DNA of 64,000 bases. It comes from Liolophura sinensis. Taxonomy: Eukaryota; Mollusca; Polyplacophora; Chitonida; Chitonidae. Location: the NCBI RefSeq assembly GCF_032854445.1, contig NC_088306.1:5144373-5208372 (forward strand), given 5' to 3'. Positions within the stretch are counted from its first letter, which is position 1; the number at the start of each line of letters is the position of its first letter. Positions 36,526 to 45,912 of the stretch are shown one piece after another. The translations under genes were made by a program, and so were the position numbers. The notes beneath the pieces are model-generated. The model searched no databases. It was given only the letters and a program-made list of their open reading frames with translations, and was not told the DNA's origin.

Positions 36526-37096
36526 GCTAACATTTGATGCTCATAATAAAAAACAACGGAGAATATACTGACAAATGTTGTTTTATTAGAAAATTATGAT
36601 TGAGAACAATGGCCATGTACTTAGAGTACGTCATGTCATGTTTAACAAATACACACACGTCTAGAAGCAGTTTGATAGGCCGTCCTCCTTTCACGGAACT
36701 CTATTACATTATTTGGCATACCAGTTTTCGAAAGAGCGTCGAACGATTACAATATTATTTAAGAGGCTATGTAAAAACAGTCTTCACTACTCCATCGATT
36801 TGACATCTTTTTATAGTAACAGTTAAACATATCACTTGTATAATATAATCATTTTTTTCTTTGCTTAACGCAAAACACCACTTTGTGTTGTCGCTAATGG
36901 TCTCTGGTTTTGAACAACGCATCTGTACGTCGCCTATAGCGTCTGCGGCCTTTAAAACGTTTTAAAGCACAAAAATTACAAAAGTTAAACAGCCTTTATG
37001 GCACCAAGGATTTTTGTTAAAGGAGTTAAGTTTAAGTTTAAACAGTCTAAACAAATAAACTTGAAATTTTACCCCAAACCACAAACTGTAAAAAGG
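36526..37096. other. unassigned AT-rich sequence
   Basis: No gene, tandem repeat or element is recognised between the SINE and the MITE. Confidence 0.5.
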
Positions 37097-37330
37097 AATA
37101 ATCTGTTAAATTTAGCAGAAAGTCTGTTTTCTGAGTGATGCTAGAATGTATTCTGTTATTGCAGCAGACTATTCATTTTAAAATAACACACATATTCTAT
37201 TAATTCAACATAAGGATTCTATTAAACTAACTGGATATTCTGTCGAATATGACACCATATTGTGTTATAATAACAGAATACATTTTAACATCACTCAGAC
37301 AACAGGCTTTCTGTTAAAATTATTGAGTGA
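37097..37330. mobile_element. palindromic MITE-like element, copy 2
   Basis: Left arm AATCTGTTAAATTTAGCAGA, AAGTCTGTTTTCTGAGTGAT, GCTAGAATGTATTCTGTTAT; the right arm is the inverse, ending ACAGGCTTTCTGTTAAAATT then ATTGAGTGAA. Same family as 19222-19461 and 50712-50957. Confidence 0.88.
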
Positions 37331-37362
37331 AGGAAGGTATATAATTACTAAAGCGCCTGGTC

Positions 37363-37772
37363 AGCCCGGCATACCGACGCATTCGCCGGCCAGGCATACC
37401 GACGGAATCGCCAGCCAGGCATACCGACGCATTCGCCAGCCAGGCATACCGACGGAATCGCCAGCCAGGCATACCGACGCACTCGCCAGCCAGGCATACC
37501 GACGCAATCGCCAGCCAGGCATACCGACGGAATCGCCAGCCAGGCATACCGACGGAATCGCCAGCCAGGCATACCGACGCATTCGCCAGCCAGGCATACC
37601 GACGGAATCGCCAGCCAGGCATACCGACGCATTCGCCAGCCAGGCATACCGACGGAATCGCCAGCCAGCCATACCGACGCAATCGCCAGCCAGGCATACT
37701 GACGCATTCGCCAGCCAGGCATACCGATGCATTCGCCAGCCAGGCATACCGACGCATTCGCCAGCCAGGCAA
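37363..37772. repeat. 25-bp minisatellite, about 16 copies
   Basis: Unit GCATACCGACGSAWTCGCCA + GCCAG. The variable dinucleotide-like positions (GCATTC / GGAATC / GCAATC) mix three variants along the array. It is GC-rich against an AT-rich background. Because 25 is not a multiple of 3 and the unit lacks stops in any frame, several long frames appear on both strands; these are by-products. Confidence 0.95.
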
Positions 37773-38554
37773 TCAGTCACCGCAATATTCAAAGCGACAG
37801 GACCTGTAAACATTTTCCTATCAAGTTTAGAAAATAAGACCAGCAACAAACATACAAACGTTGAATAGCTACACATATCATATGAAACAAATTTTAAACT
37901 ATAGTATTTACACAATACATGTAACTAGATAATTTGCAAAGAATTGTAATTGAACAAAAAAGGCCATCGGAATGGTTTGTAATACATCACAGGCGTTTAC
38001 CGCTATCAGATATACAGAAATATCATAGAACGTATACAGGTCCCCAAAATGATTACTCAACGACAGTATCTTCAGTTAGGAAAAAGTTGAGCTTATCTCG
38101 AGTCCATGCGTGCTGAGATCTGTGCTCAGAGCGGCTCTTAAGTTCCACTTCAATCATCCACCCAGACACTCACTCACTTACTCGCACACTCACTCACATA
38201 TTCCTTCATGGAATGGTCCCTCTCCCAGTCTTAGTCTCTACACATAATTAATACATTCGTCATTATATAATTAACACATTAAAGCACTTGCAGATTCTGT
38301 AACGTGACACTGCACACCTCCACATTTTCCAGACCTCATTAGATACAGTACGAAAACTTTAATCAAAATGAACTACATAATATGTAAGAATAAATGCCAT
38401 GGACTTGAAGCGGCTTAATAGATATCCAATATGAATTTGAGATTTTCGCCTTTTCTTCGACATTAAATCATGAATGGTCACCGTAAAAAATGCGTAATAC
38501 TGGGCTACATATCTCTACTATTCAACGAAGCAGTTTGATCACTATTTTGTAAAG
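37773..38554. other. unassigned sequence between two minisatellites
   Basis: AT-rich, with a short CACTCACTCA-type run near 38165-38205. No gene is recognised. Confidence 0.5.
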
Positions 38555-39505
38555 AAATGCCGTGCTGATCCATGATTACACGTGTATGTACATGTACAGA
38601 AATGCCGTGCTGATCCATGCTCACACGTGTATGTACATGTATAGAAATTCCATGATTACACGTGTATGCACATGTATAGAAATTCCACACTGACCCATGC
38701 TCACACGTGTATAAACATGCACAGAAATTCCATACTGATCCATGATTACACGTGTGTGTACATGTACAGAAATGGCATACTGATCCATGGTTCCACGTGT
38801 ATGTACATGTACAGAAATGGCATACTGATCCATGGTTCCACGTGTATGAACATGTACAGAAATGCCACACTGATCCATGGTTACACGTGTATGTACATGT
38901 ACAGAAATGCCACACTGATCCATGGTTACACGTGTATGTACATGTACAGAAATGGCATACTGATCCATGGTTACACGTGTATGTACATGTACAGAAATGG
39001 CATACTGATCCATGATTACACGTGTATGAATATGTACAGATATGCCACACTGATCCATGGTTACACGTGTATGTACATGTACAGAAATGCCACACTGATC
39101 CATGGTTTGACATGTATGTACATGTACAGAAATGCCACACTGATCCATGGTTACACGTGTATGTACATGTACAGAAAAGGCATACTGATCCATGGTTTGA
39201 CATGAATGTACATGTACAGAAATGCCATACTGATCCATGGTTACACGTGTATGTACATGTACAGAAATGCCACACTGATCCATGGTTTGACATGTATGTA
39301 CATGTACAGAAATGCCACACTGATCCATGGTTACACGTGTATGTACAAGTACAGAAATGCCATACTGATCCATGGTTACACGTGTATGTACATGTACAGA
39401 AATGCCATACTGATCCATGGTTTGACATGAATGTACATGTACAGAAATGCCATACTGATCCATGGTTTGACATGAATGTACATGTACAGAAATGCCATAC
39501 TGATC
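38555..39505. repeat. 45-bp minisatellite, about 21 copies
   Basis: Unit CATGGTTACACGTGTATGTA, CATGTACAGAAATGCCACAC, TGATC (45 bp). Each unit contains two palindromes, TACACGTGTA and TGTACATGTACA. In a subset of units the first is replaced by GTTTGACATG. As 45 is divisible by 3, frames of up to 322 codons run through on both strands; on the minus strand the 15-residue period reads SNHGSVWHFCTCTYT-like. No splice or start context supports translation. Confidence 0.95.
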
Positions 39506-40876
39506 GAAGATTTCAAAATGTACATGAACAATATTTCCACATGTTAATTTGAGATGGAACAACACAAAGTAAGACTAAATCTGAGACGAAACAGTGTGGT
39601 GAATTAGACACCGTTGGATATAATTAAGGAAACATAAGGGTAATATTTACAATACCAACAATTGAAGATTGATAAAAATGGAATGAAAATGCCTTGATTA
39701 CTGCCAAATTACATTCTATGTACTGTGTGAAGGAAAGGTTGGTTTGCAATGACCCCACGTGATTCAGTCGAGAAATAAACAAAAAGAAACGTAAAAAAAA
39801 GGAGTGCGACGTAAGATGAAGGTTAGAAAAGAAGAGGTCAACACATGTCTACCAGAAAAACAGCCTCAAAGGATGACAAAAACATGGAATCTCCAGATCA
39901 AGTCAAATGTTGCTTTCCATAGCCTTTACCCTTCAGCTTTCACTTTCAATTTCATTTTGAATTTCGCTGAGTCCGATGGACAATAAATTGTTGTACCTTC
40001 ATGAAGGTATCAGGCTGATTTCCTCTCAAGATACAAATACTGTTATCAAACCTAGCAAACCCATATAGAGGCTTTAACACCATCCACCAACAAAGCAATG
40101 AAGTGAAAAGGGCCCCATGCTCTTAATCTTAAGTAACAGGGAAGACAGTGCATTTTATAAAATAATGTAAGTATAGGTAATATAGGCTGAAGTCATAATA
40201 AGGCAGTGGTCTTGGGTGCACTAGCACCCGTTATGGTGTTAGATATTGTAATATTCACGTGCGTTAATATGTCACATTGAAATAATAATTATTAGTTAGA
40301 AAGAAAACAATAATAAAACAATACACTTTTTCGTAGAAGGCTTTTGTGTTATAACACGTGACAAGTAGCACCTTTAAACAGCATTAAAAATTATAAAATT
40401 GAAAAATAAAGTTGTTGTGATGTAAACACACTGTGTCACAAAGAGGGCTTCCAGGTCATAAGTTGGATCTCAATTCTGGTTAAAGCATTTTCTCCCCGAT
40501 TGGTGCTAATGTGCTTTTCATTTTCTGAGCTTTTCAATGCAGACGTCACGGACGACATAACGTGCAGTTAAGCTGGCTGGGAGATTCAGGTCTAAGCAAT
40601 TAGAGAAAATATATTTACACCAAAAATTGGATGTTAAAAATAACGAATGTGAAATAAGTTTACGCCCAAAACAACTCCAGTAAACATTTCCGTGTTGTTT
40701 ATGTTTGATTAAAATTTCCGGGAAATTGCAAATTTTGTTTCTTGAATGTATAGAAGGTCTACCCGATAATGGAACAGGCTGGTGAAATAAAGGGAGACAA
40801 CGCGGACAAACGAATGTGGTGGCCGCTACGGGTAGAGAGGAGGAGATGATGGGCAAGTTGTTTCCGTTGACTCGGA
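39506..40876. other. 3' flank of the TSP1-LDLa gene
   Basis: No further exon is recognised with confidence. It should hold the 3' UTR of the gene on the minus strand if 40877-40959 is its last coding exon. I did not identify a clear polyadenylation signal. Confidence 0.4.
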
Positions 40877-40959
40877 TCATCTCCTGTTCGCGACAAACCA
40901 CATGGCAACACCCGATGACAGGAGAGGGAATGCAATGGAACAGGTTGTTACACTGATAC
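40877..40959 (-). CDS. TSP1-TSP1-LDLa protein, candidate last coding exon (hydrophobic C-terminus)
   Basis: The acceptor GCTGTGTTTCAG precedes a phase-1 entry that completes a Gly codon. The exon then encodes ISVTTCSIAFPLLSSGVAMW, FVANRR and a TGA stop. The roughly 18-residue stretch from CSIAF to WFVA could be a transmembrane segment with a three-residue basic tail, or a C-terminal signal for lipid anchoring. The choice rests on phase, acceptor and hydrophobicity; there is no homology support. The true last exon could be elsewhere. Confidence 0.5.
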
Positions 40960-41236
40960 CTGAAACACAGCGGCAACAAGTGCAGAGTTATTCAAACACA
41001 TCATGTGCAATATCGTCTAGTGTAAAGACGTCCGCCATTTTGAATGACTTTTACAGCGGATATAGACCTTATCAAGAGAGAGATTAGACTGTGCCTAAAT
41101 GCCCAAACAAAGAAGGGCTACAAGTATGTACCTGAACATAAAGCGCGCAAAAACAAACAGTTGTGCTTGTTGTTGTCGTCGAGGCCACTTCTGAGATTTA
41201 CATTTTAAAAACAGAATCAGAAATGAAAGAGCTTAC
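40960..41236. other. short intron of the TSP1-LDLa gene
   Basis: A 277-bp interval between the LDLa exon donor (GTAAGC) and the candidate last exon. Confidence 0.5.
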
Positions 41237-41419
41237 CGCTGTTGTTGGAGTAATATACTTCGATGGGTTCCCCTTCCTGGCAGGCCGACTCATCACTTCC
41301 GTCCCGACAGTCCCGCCAGAAGCGGTCACAACGTCGGAACTCCGGTATACACTGAACGCCGTCAGCGCACAGTACCATGCCTTCACTACACTCAGTCTTC
41401 TTATCCCCAAAATACAGCG
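41237..41419 (-). CDS. TSP1-TSP1-LDLa protein, LDL-receptor class A exon
   Basis: A 183-bp exon, phase 1 in and out, with acceptor CTTCTGTAG and donor G|GTAAGC. It reads LYFGDKKTECSEGMVLCADG, VQCIPEFRRCDRFWRDCRDG, SDESACQEGEPIEVYYSNNS. All six cysteines of an LDLa repeat are present, and the calcium-binding cluster D-x5-DC-x-DGSDE is complete. NNS near the end is an N-glycosylation sequon. LDLa repeats bind ligands outside the cell. Confidence 0.93.
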
Positions 41420-41534
41420 CTACAGAAGTAACATAAGTAAAATTGTCAGTAGTTCACGTCTCAATGTTTGCAAGCAAATCAAAATGGCAAGGCAACACAA
41501 AATTCGCTGTAAAGTGTATGCGTGTATGCATGTA

Positions 41535-41725
41535 TGTACGCTTGTGGTTTAACGTCGTCCTTAACAATGTTTCCGTCATATGACGACGAAGAATCTTTAG
41601 GTTTGTTCATGTGTTGTGTCCTCTTCTTTGTGGAGGGCATGGCATGACATGACACCCCACCTACATTACACTGACACCGGGCCAACCAGTGACCTCTCTG
41701 TGCTAAGCGCCAAGCGATCCAGCAA
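41535..41725 (-). mobile_element. SINE-B, diverged
   Basis: GTGGTTTAACGTCGTCCTTA and the TCATATGACGACGAAG block match the SINE-B 3' body in reverse orientation. The rest is diverged. Confidence 0.65.
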
Positions 41726-42067
41726 GTACAATTTTTAGTCTTTGGTATAAGCCGACATTGGTTTGATTCCTGGGTCTCCTGACTTCAATGTTGTACAATG
41801 ACATGGCGACATAATCACATGTGGCCGGCTTCATGAAGCCCACTTAGCTAAGTTTGCCCTTAACTGATGTAAAGTGCACTAAGCTAAGGGCTACTTTAAT
41901 AGCTTCTAAATATGCTTCATGAAACACATGCTTCATGAAAGGACAAATAAGGACGGCAACGTAATATCACGGTGAGATAAGGACGTGACGCATATAAGTA
42001 TGACGATGTTATTACTTTATTGATAGGACAGATGTTTAACGCCATGTGCAAATATTTTTTACTCATA

Positions 42068-42320
42068 CGAGTGAGTGAGCGAGTGCTTGGGGTTTAACGT
42101 CGTACTTAACAATTTTTCAGTCATATTACGACGAAGGTTTCCTTAGAATGCATGTGCGTGTAATGTGCCTCCTTGTTGCTGGACGGATTTCCACCGCTCT
42201 TTCATCTAGTGCTGCTTCACTGAGACGACTTAATGCTGCACTATCCTCTTAATGCTGAACGCCAAGCAAGGAAGCTACAACTTCCTCTTTTAAAGTCTTA
42301 GGTGTGACCCGACCCAGTAC
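42068..42320 (-). mobile_element. SINE-B, 5'-truncated
   Basis: It starts with GAGTGAGTGAGCGAGTGCTT, then GGGGTTTAACGTCGTACTTA, AACAATTTTTCAGTCATAT, and ends at TAAAGTCTTAGGTGTGACCC. The tRNA-like head is lost. Confidence 0.9.
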
Positions 42321-43179
42321 TCATACAAAGGATGTTTCATGAATAAGTTAAACCAGAGTGAAGGGAGTAAACTGAAGTGATTTGGCAAGTAACTGACTGG
42401 CTTGCCAACGTGTGACACACAGATTGTATCAATGGAATTCATGTAAAGCGATCTGAACTGCCTTACGAGTGTTGTGGGCCAGAGGCCACTTTCACAAGAC
42501 TTTGTGAATCAATTTTTCGTAACTTTTCTCGCAAATGACGGCGCATTATGGCACTATAACCCAGACAACGTCTTTTACGAAACAAGTTTCGAGAAATATG
42601 TTCTTTATCACGAACTTTTGTGAAAATGACTTCTGTTATTAGCATCTAGGCCACGTGAACGGTGGAATCTCGAGAATTTCCTGTCCGAGGATGCTATTAT
42701 ACGGTAATATCAAAATTTTGAGTGTCGGTGAGCCATTGAAATCAGGTAAGCTGAAATCAGGCTCTAGCTTGTTCTCTGTTTGCTTCCAATGGGGGCGTGT
42801 CAAACTCCCGGCAGCTGGACCTTTTACACCTCATCACGATGACGTCACGTTAAAGACAGTACGACGTTACTGTGGAAACTAATACATTGTAACATTATAG
42901 ATACTACGCTCAAATCCATATCTGGCGTAACAATGGCTCAATGGCTTACTTCACCTTAGCGCCACCTTAATGCGACCTTCACATTAAATGGACACAGAAT
43001 CGACACTGATTGGTTGACAGTGGACAATAGGCTTTCCTTGGCTAAACCCTGCAAAAGATCGATTCTGTGTCCCTTCAAGTCTATGGAGCCAAGAAAGACC
43101 CGTCCCTTGGCCCACAAAGAGGCGGGTCTGACCAGCCTGGGTGTCAGACGGATAGGAACACCGGATGAAAACTACTTAC

Positions 43180-43350
43180 GAGGACATGCGGGGTTGGTAC
43201 ACTTTTCAACGTCCCGCCTCTTTCCTTCACAGACTTTGCCGCCATACTGAGGAGGGGGGCTCTTGCACTCTCTCCATCGCTCGTGGAATCCGACTCCACA
43301 TTTTCGGGAGCAGTTACTCCAAGGGCCCCAGGATGACCATTTGCCGTCAA
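43180..43350 (-). CDS. TSP1-TSP1-LDLa protein, second thrombospondin type 1 exon
   Basis: A 171-bp exon, phase 1 in and out, with acceptor TATTCATCAG and donor C|GTAAGT. It reads DGKWSSWGPWSNCSRKCGVG, FHERWRECKSPPPQYGGKVC, EGKRRDVEKCTNPACP. It has the W-x2-W-x2-W core for tryptophan C-mannosylation, the six-cysteine pattern and the GG-x-x-C segment. The CSRKCG motif has Lys where Ser/Thr is needed for O-fucosylation, unlike the first TSP1 repeat. Confidence 0.93.
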
Positions 43351-43390
43351 CTGATGAATACAAAGTTAAGTCATCTTAAAAGGTCTACAT

Positions 43391-43800
43391 GAACATCTGT
43401 TGTTATAAATATACCATCAACTGTTGTTATAAATATACAATCGACTTTTGTTATAAATATACCATTTACTATTGTTATAAATATACAACCAAGTGTTGTT
43501 ATAAATATAAAATCGACTGTTGTTTTAAATATACAATCGACGGTTGTTATAAATATACAATCAAGTGTTGTTATAAATATACCATTTATTACTGTTATAA
43601 ATATACCATTTACCATTGTTATAAATATACAGTTGACGCTTAATATAAATATACCATTTACTATTGTTATAAATATACAACCAATTGTTGTTATAAATAT
43701 ACCATTTACTATTGTTATAAATCAACTGTTGTCACAAATATGCCCTCAACTGTTGCTATTAATATACAATCAACTGTTATAAATATACAATCACCTGTTG
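43391..43800. repeat. 24-bp AT-rich minisatellite, about 17 copies
   Basis: Unit close to GTTGTTATAAATATACAATC + AACT. It lies about 40 bp upstream (in gene direction) of the second TSP1 exon's acceptor, within the intron. Confidence 0.93.
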
Positions 43801-43884
43801 TTGTAAACCAACAAGAAACTCAATGGACAGCTCATGCTCGGAACTGTGCAGCTGTTAAAGAGATATTGTCTAATTTACTTCTAA

Positions 43885-44515
43885 CTAGTCCTGCTCACTT
43901 GGGTCACACAAGGATTCGTGTGTTTTAGATTATTAGTTCGTCCTGCTCACTTGGGTCAGACAAGGGTTCGTGTGTTTAGATTATTAACTAGTCCTGCTCA
44001 CTTGGGCCACACCAGGGTTTGTGTGTTTTAGATTATTATCTTGTCCTACTCACTTGGGCCACACCAGGGTTTGTGTGTTTTAGATTATTAGCTAGTCCTG
44101 CTCACTTGGGCCACACCAGGGTTCGTGTGTTTTAGATTATTAGCTTGTCCTACTCACTTGGGCCACACCAGGGTTTGTGTGTTTTAGATTATTAGCTAGT
44201 CCTGCTCACTTGGGTTACACCAGGGTTCGTGTGTTTTAGATTATTAGCTAGTCCTGCTCACTTGGGCCACACCAGGGTTTGTGTGTTTTAGATTATTAAC
44301 TAGTCCTGCTCACTTGGGTCAGAAAAAGGGTTCATGTGTTTTAGATTATTAGCTAGTCTTCTCACTTGGGTCACACAAGGGTTAATGTGTTTTAGATTAT
44401 TAGCTAGTCTTCTCACTTGGGTCACACAAGAGTTCTTGTGTTTTAGATTACTAACTAGTCTTCTCACTTGGGTCACACAAGGGTTCATACATTTGGATTA
44501 TTAGCTATATATATT
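43885..44515. repeat. 52-bp minisatellite, about 12 copies
   Basis: Unit CTAGTCCTGCTCACTTGGGC, CACACCAGGGTTYGTGTGTT, TTAGATTATTAG. Variation is patterned: C/T at the CACACC/CACACA position and AGTCCTGC/AGTCTTC split the array into left and right sub-families. Remnants continue beyond the SINE at 44533-44776, to about 44905. Confidence 0.95.
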
Positions 44516-44532
44516 CACCTCGATTCATACGT

Positions 44533-44776
44533 TTTATTCATTTATTTATTTATTTGCTGTTTTACGCCGTACTCAAGAATATTTCACTTATACGACGGTG
44601 GCCTTCATAATGGTGTAAGGAAACCAGGCACAACCCGGCGGAAACCCACGACCATCCGCAGGTCGCCCACTTACGGCCGGAGAGGAAGTCAGCAACTCAC
44701 AGCGATCGCATTGGTGAGAGGCCACTGGGTCATTACGCTGCGTTAGCGCGCCAACCAACTGAGCCACGGAGGCCCC
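44533..44776 (-). mobile_element. SINE-A inserted into the 52-bp minisatellite
   Basis: A reverse-oriented, nearly complete element from TTTATTTATTTATTTGCTGT to GAGCCACGGAGGCCCC. ATTCATACGTTTT on the left and TTCAAATGTTTT on the right look like a decayed target site duplication. The minisatellite units on both sides belong to the same array. Confidence 0.92.
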
Positions 44777-44905
44777 GGTTCAAATGTTTTCGATCATTAG
44801 CTAGTCCTTCTCACTTGAATCGCACATGGGTTCATACATTTAGATTATTAGCTATTTCTATTCACTTGAGTCAGAGAAGGGTTTTTCACACTTTTTCGAT
44901 CATTC
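44777..44905. repeat. diverged remnant of the 52-bp minisatellite
   Basis: About two and a half degenerate units (ATTAGCTAGTCCTTCTCACT, ATTAGCTATTTCTATTCACT) between the SINE and the first TSP1 exon. Confidence 0.8.
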
Positions 44906-44920
44906 GCTAGTTCTACTCAC

Positions 44921-45094
44921 TCGGGTCACAGAATTTTTCAGCTGAACACTGGTACTCCTGCGTCTGGTTTGCATACACACACACTCCGGTCTCCCCGGGT
45001 TCTAGAGAACAATGACGGACACGTGTCTGGACCCCACTTCCACACGTGACCGAACACGCTGACCATGGGGACCATTTGCTCCACCCGGCATGTC
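44921..45094 (-). CDS. TSP1-TSP1-LDLa protein, first thrombospondin type 1 exon
   Basis: A 174-bp exon, phase 1 in and out, with acceptor TTCCTCTTCAG and donor A|GTGAGT. It reads [57 protein letters not shown]. The WSKWSPW core gives C-mannosylation sites and CSVTCG-x-G fits the O-fucosylation consensus. NQT is an N-glycosylation sequon. The six Cys of a TSP1 fold are present. Confidence 0.93.
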
Positions 45095-45654
45095 CTGAAG
45101 AGGAATAAATGAAAACTATGAAAGTAAACTGTTTAAACCAAATATAAAACTCACAGTCCAGTTTGCTTCATTGAGTTATTGTAAATCTAGGCGTGGAAAG
45201 AGATATTCGTATACCAAGCGTTAACCATCCGAGGGGTGGACAATCTAGGGGTGGAGACAGACATTCGCATACCAGACGTCAACCATCTAGGTGTGAAAAC
45301 AGACATTAACAGTCAACCATATGGGTGTCAGAAAAGATCCAGACTTGTGTCAGATTCCAATACATTCCAATAAGACGGGGTGAGCTGTTAGAACAATTTC
45401 AACGCAAAAAGGTGCATAAGCCTACGCTGTGGCATATTGGGGACAATGTTCCAATCAATCAACGAGTCAATGAATCAATCAATAACCCAATCAGTTAACC
45501 ACTTCGTAGGTATCTGCATGTCTGGGGTTGGTGGTTACCCATAATCCTAAGCGCCGACATATAAGAATTCTTCACTACGCCCTAAAACTCCAATCATATT
45601 TAAATAAACATGTTCTTGTGTAGGTCGTTAAACAACAACTAAATATATAAAATT

Positions 45655-45912
45655 GGGGCCTCCGTGGCCGAGGTGTTTAGCGTGCAGCCACGGCACAATG
45701 CCCCACGAGCCTCTCAGCAGGGGGTCGTGGTGAGTTCAAGTCCAGTTCATGGCTTTCTCTCCGGCCGTGCGTGCGAAGGTCTACAGCAACCTACGGATGG
45801 TCGTGGGTGTCCCCGGTTTCCTCTCACCATAATAAGGGCCGCCGACGTATGAGTGAAATATTTTTGAATACGTCGTAAAACACCAATCAAAGTAAATAGA
45901 TAAATAAATATA
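45655..45912 (+). mobile_element. SINE-A, full length
   Basis: The tRNA-like head GGGGCCTCCGTGGCCGAGGT has a changed A box. It then has GTGAGTTCAAGTCC, the CTCCGGCCGTG block, and the tail ACGTCGTAAAACACCAATCA with an AAATA-rich end. Confidence 0.92.

Larger units (their letters stand above)
41420..43179. other. intron between LDLa and second TSP1 exon
   Basis: It contains diverged reverse SINE-B copies (about 41535-41725 and 42068-42320) and a small foldback around 41826-41945 (CTTCATGAAGCCCACTTAGC and related inverted pieces). A separated inverted pair, GACACAGAATCGA / TCGATTCTGTGTC, lies at about 42990 and 43060. Confidence 0.65.

Noticed and set aside
37260-37915. Long frames of 124-202 codons on both strands
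   Set aside because: A stop-free 25-bp unit creates them in every frame.
38505-39565. Long minus-strand frames (322 and 314 codons) with a Cys-rich 15-residue repeat
   Set aside because: They are produced by a 45-bp minisatellite that is open in several frames on both strands; there is no signal peptide, splice context or coding bias.
40990-41050. Minus-strand ATGGCGGAC with a good start context (MADVFTLDDIAHDVFE then stop)
   Set aside because: Only 16 codons, no convincing splice donor, and it lies in the short intron of gene 2.
40902-41087. Plus-strand 61-codon frame starting MATPDDRRGN
   Set aside because: It overlaps the candidate last exon of gene 2 on the other strand, with no family resemblance and no convincing donor.
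40877-45094. Complement C6/C7-type pore-forming protein
   Set aside because: TSP1-TSP1-LDLa order fits, but no MACPF, EGF or later domains are visible in the window.
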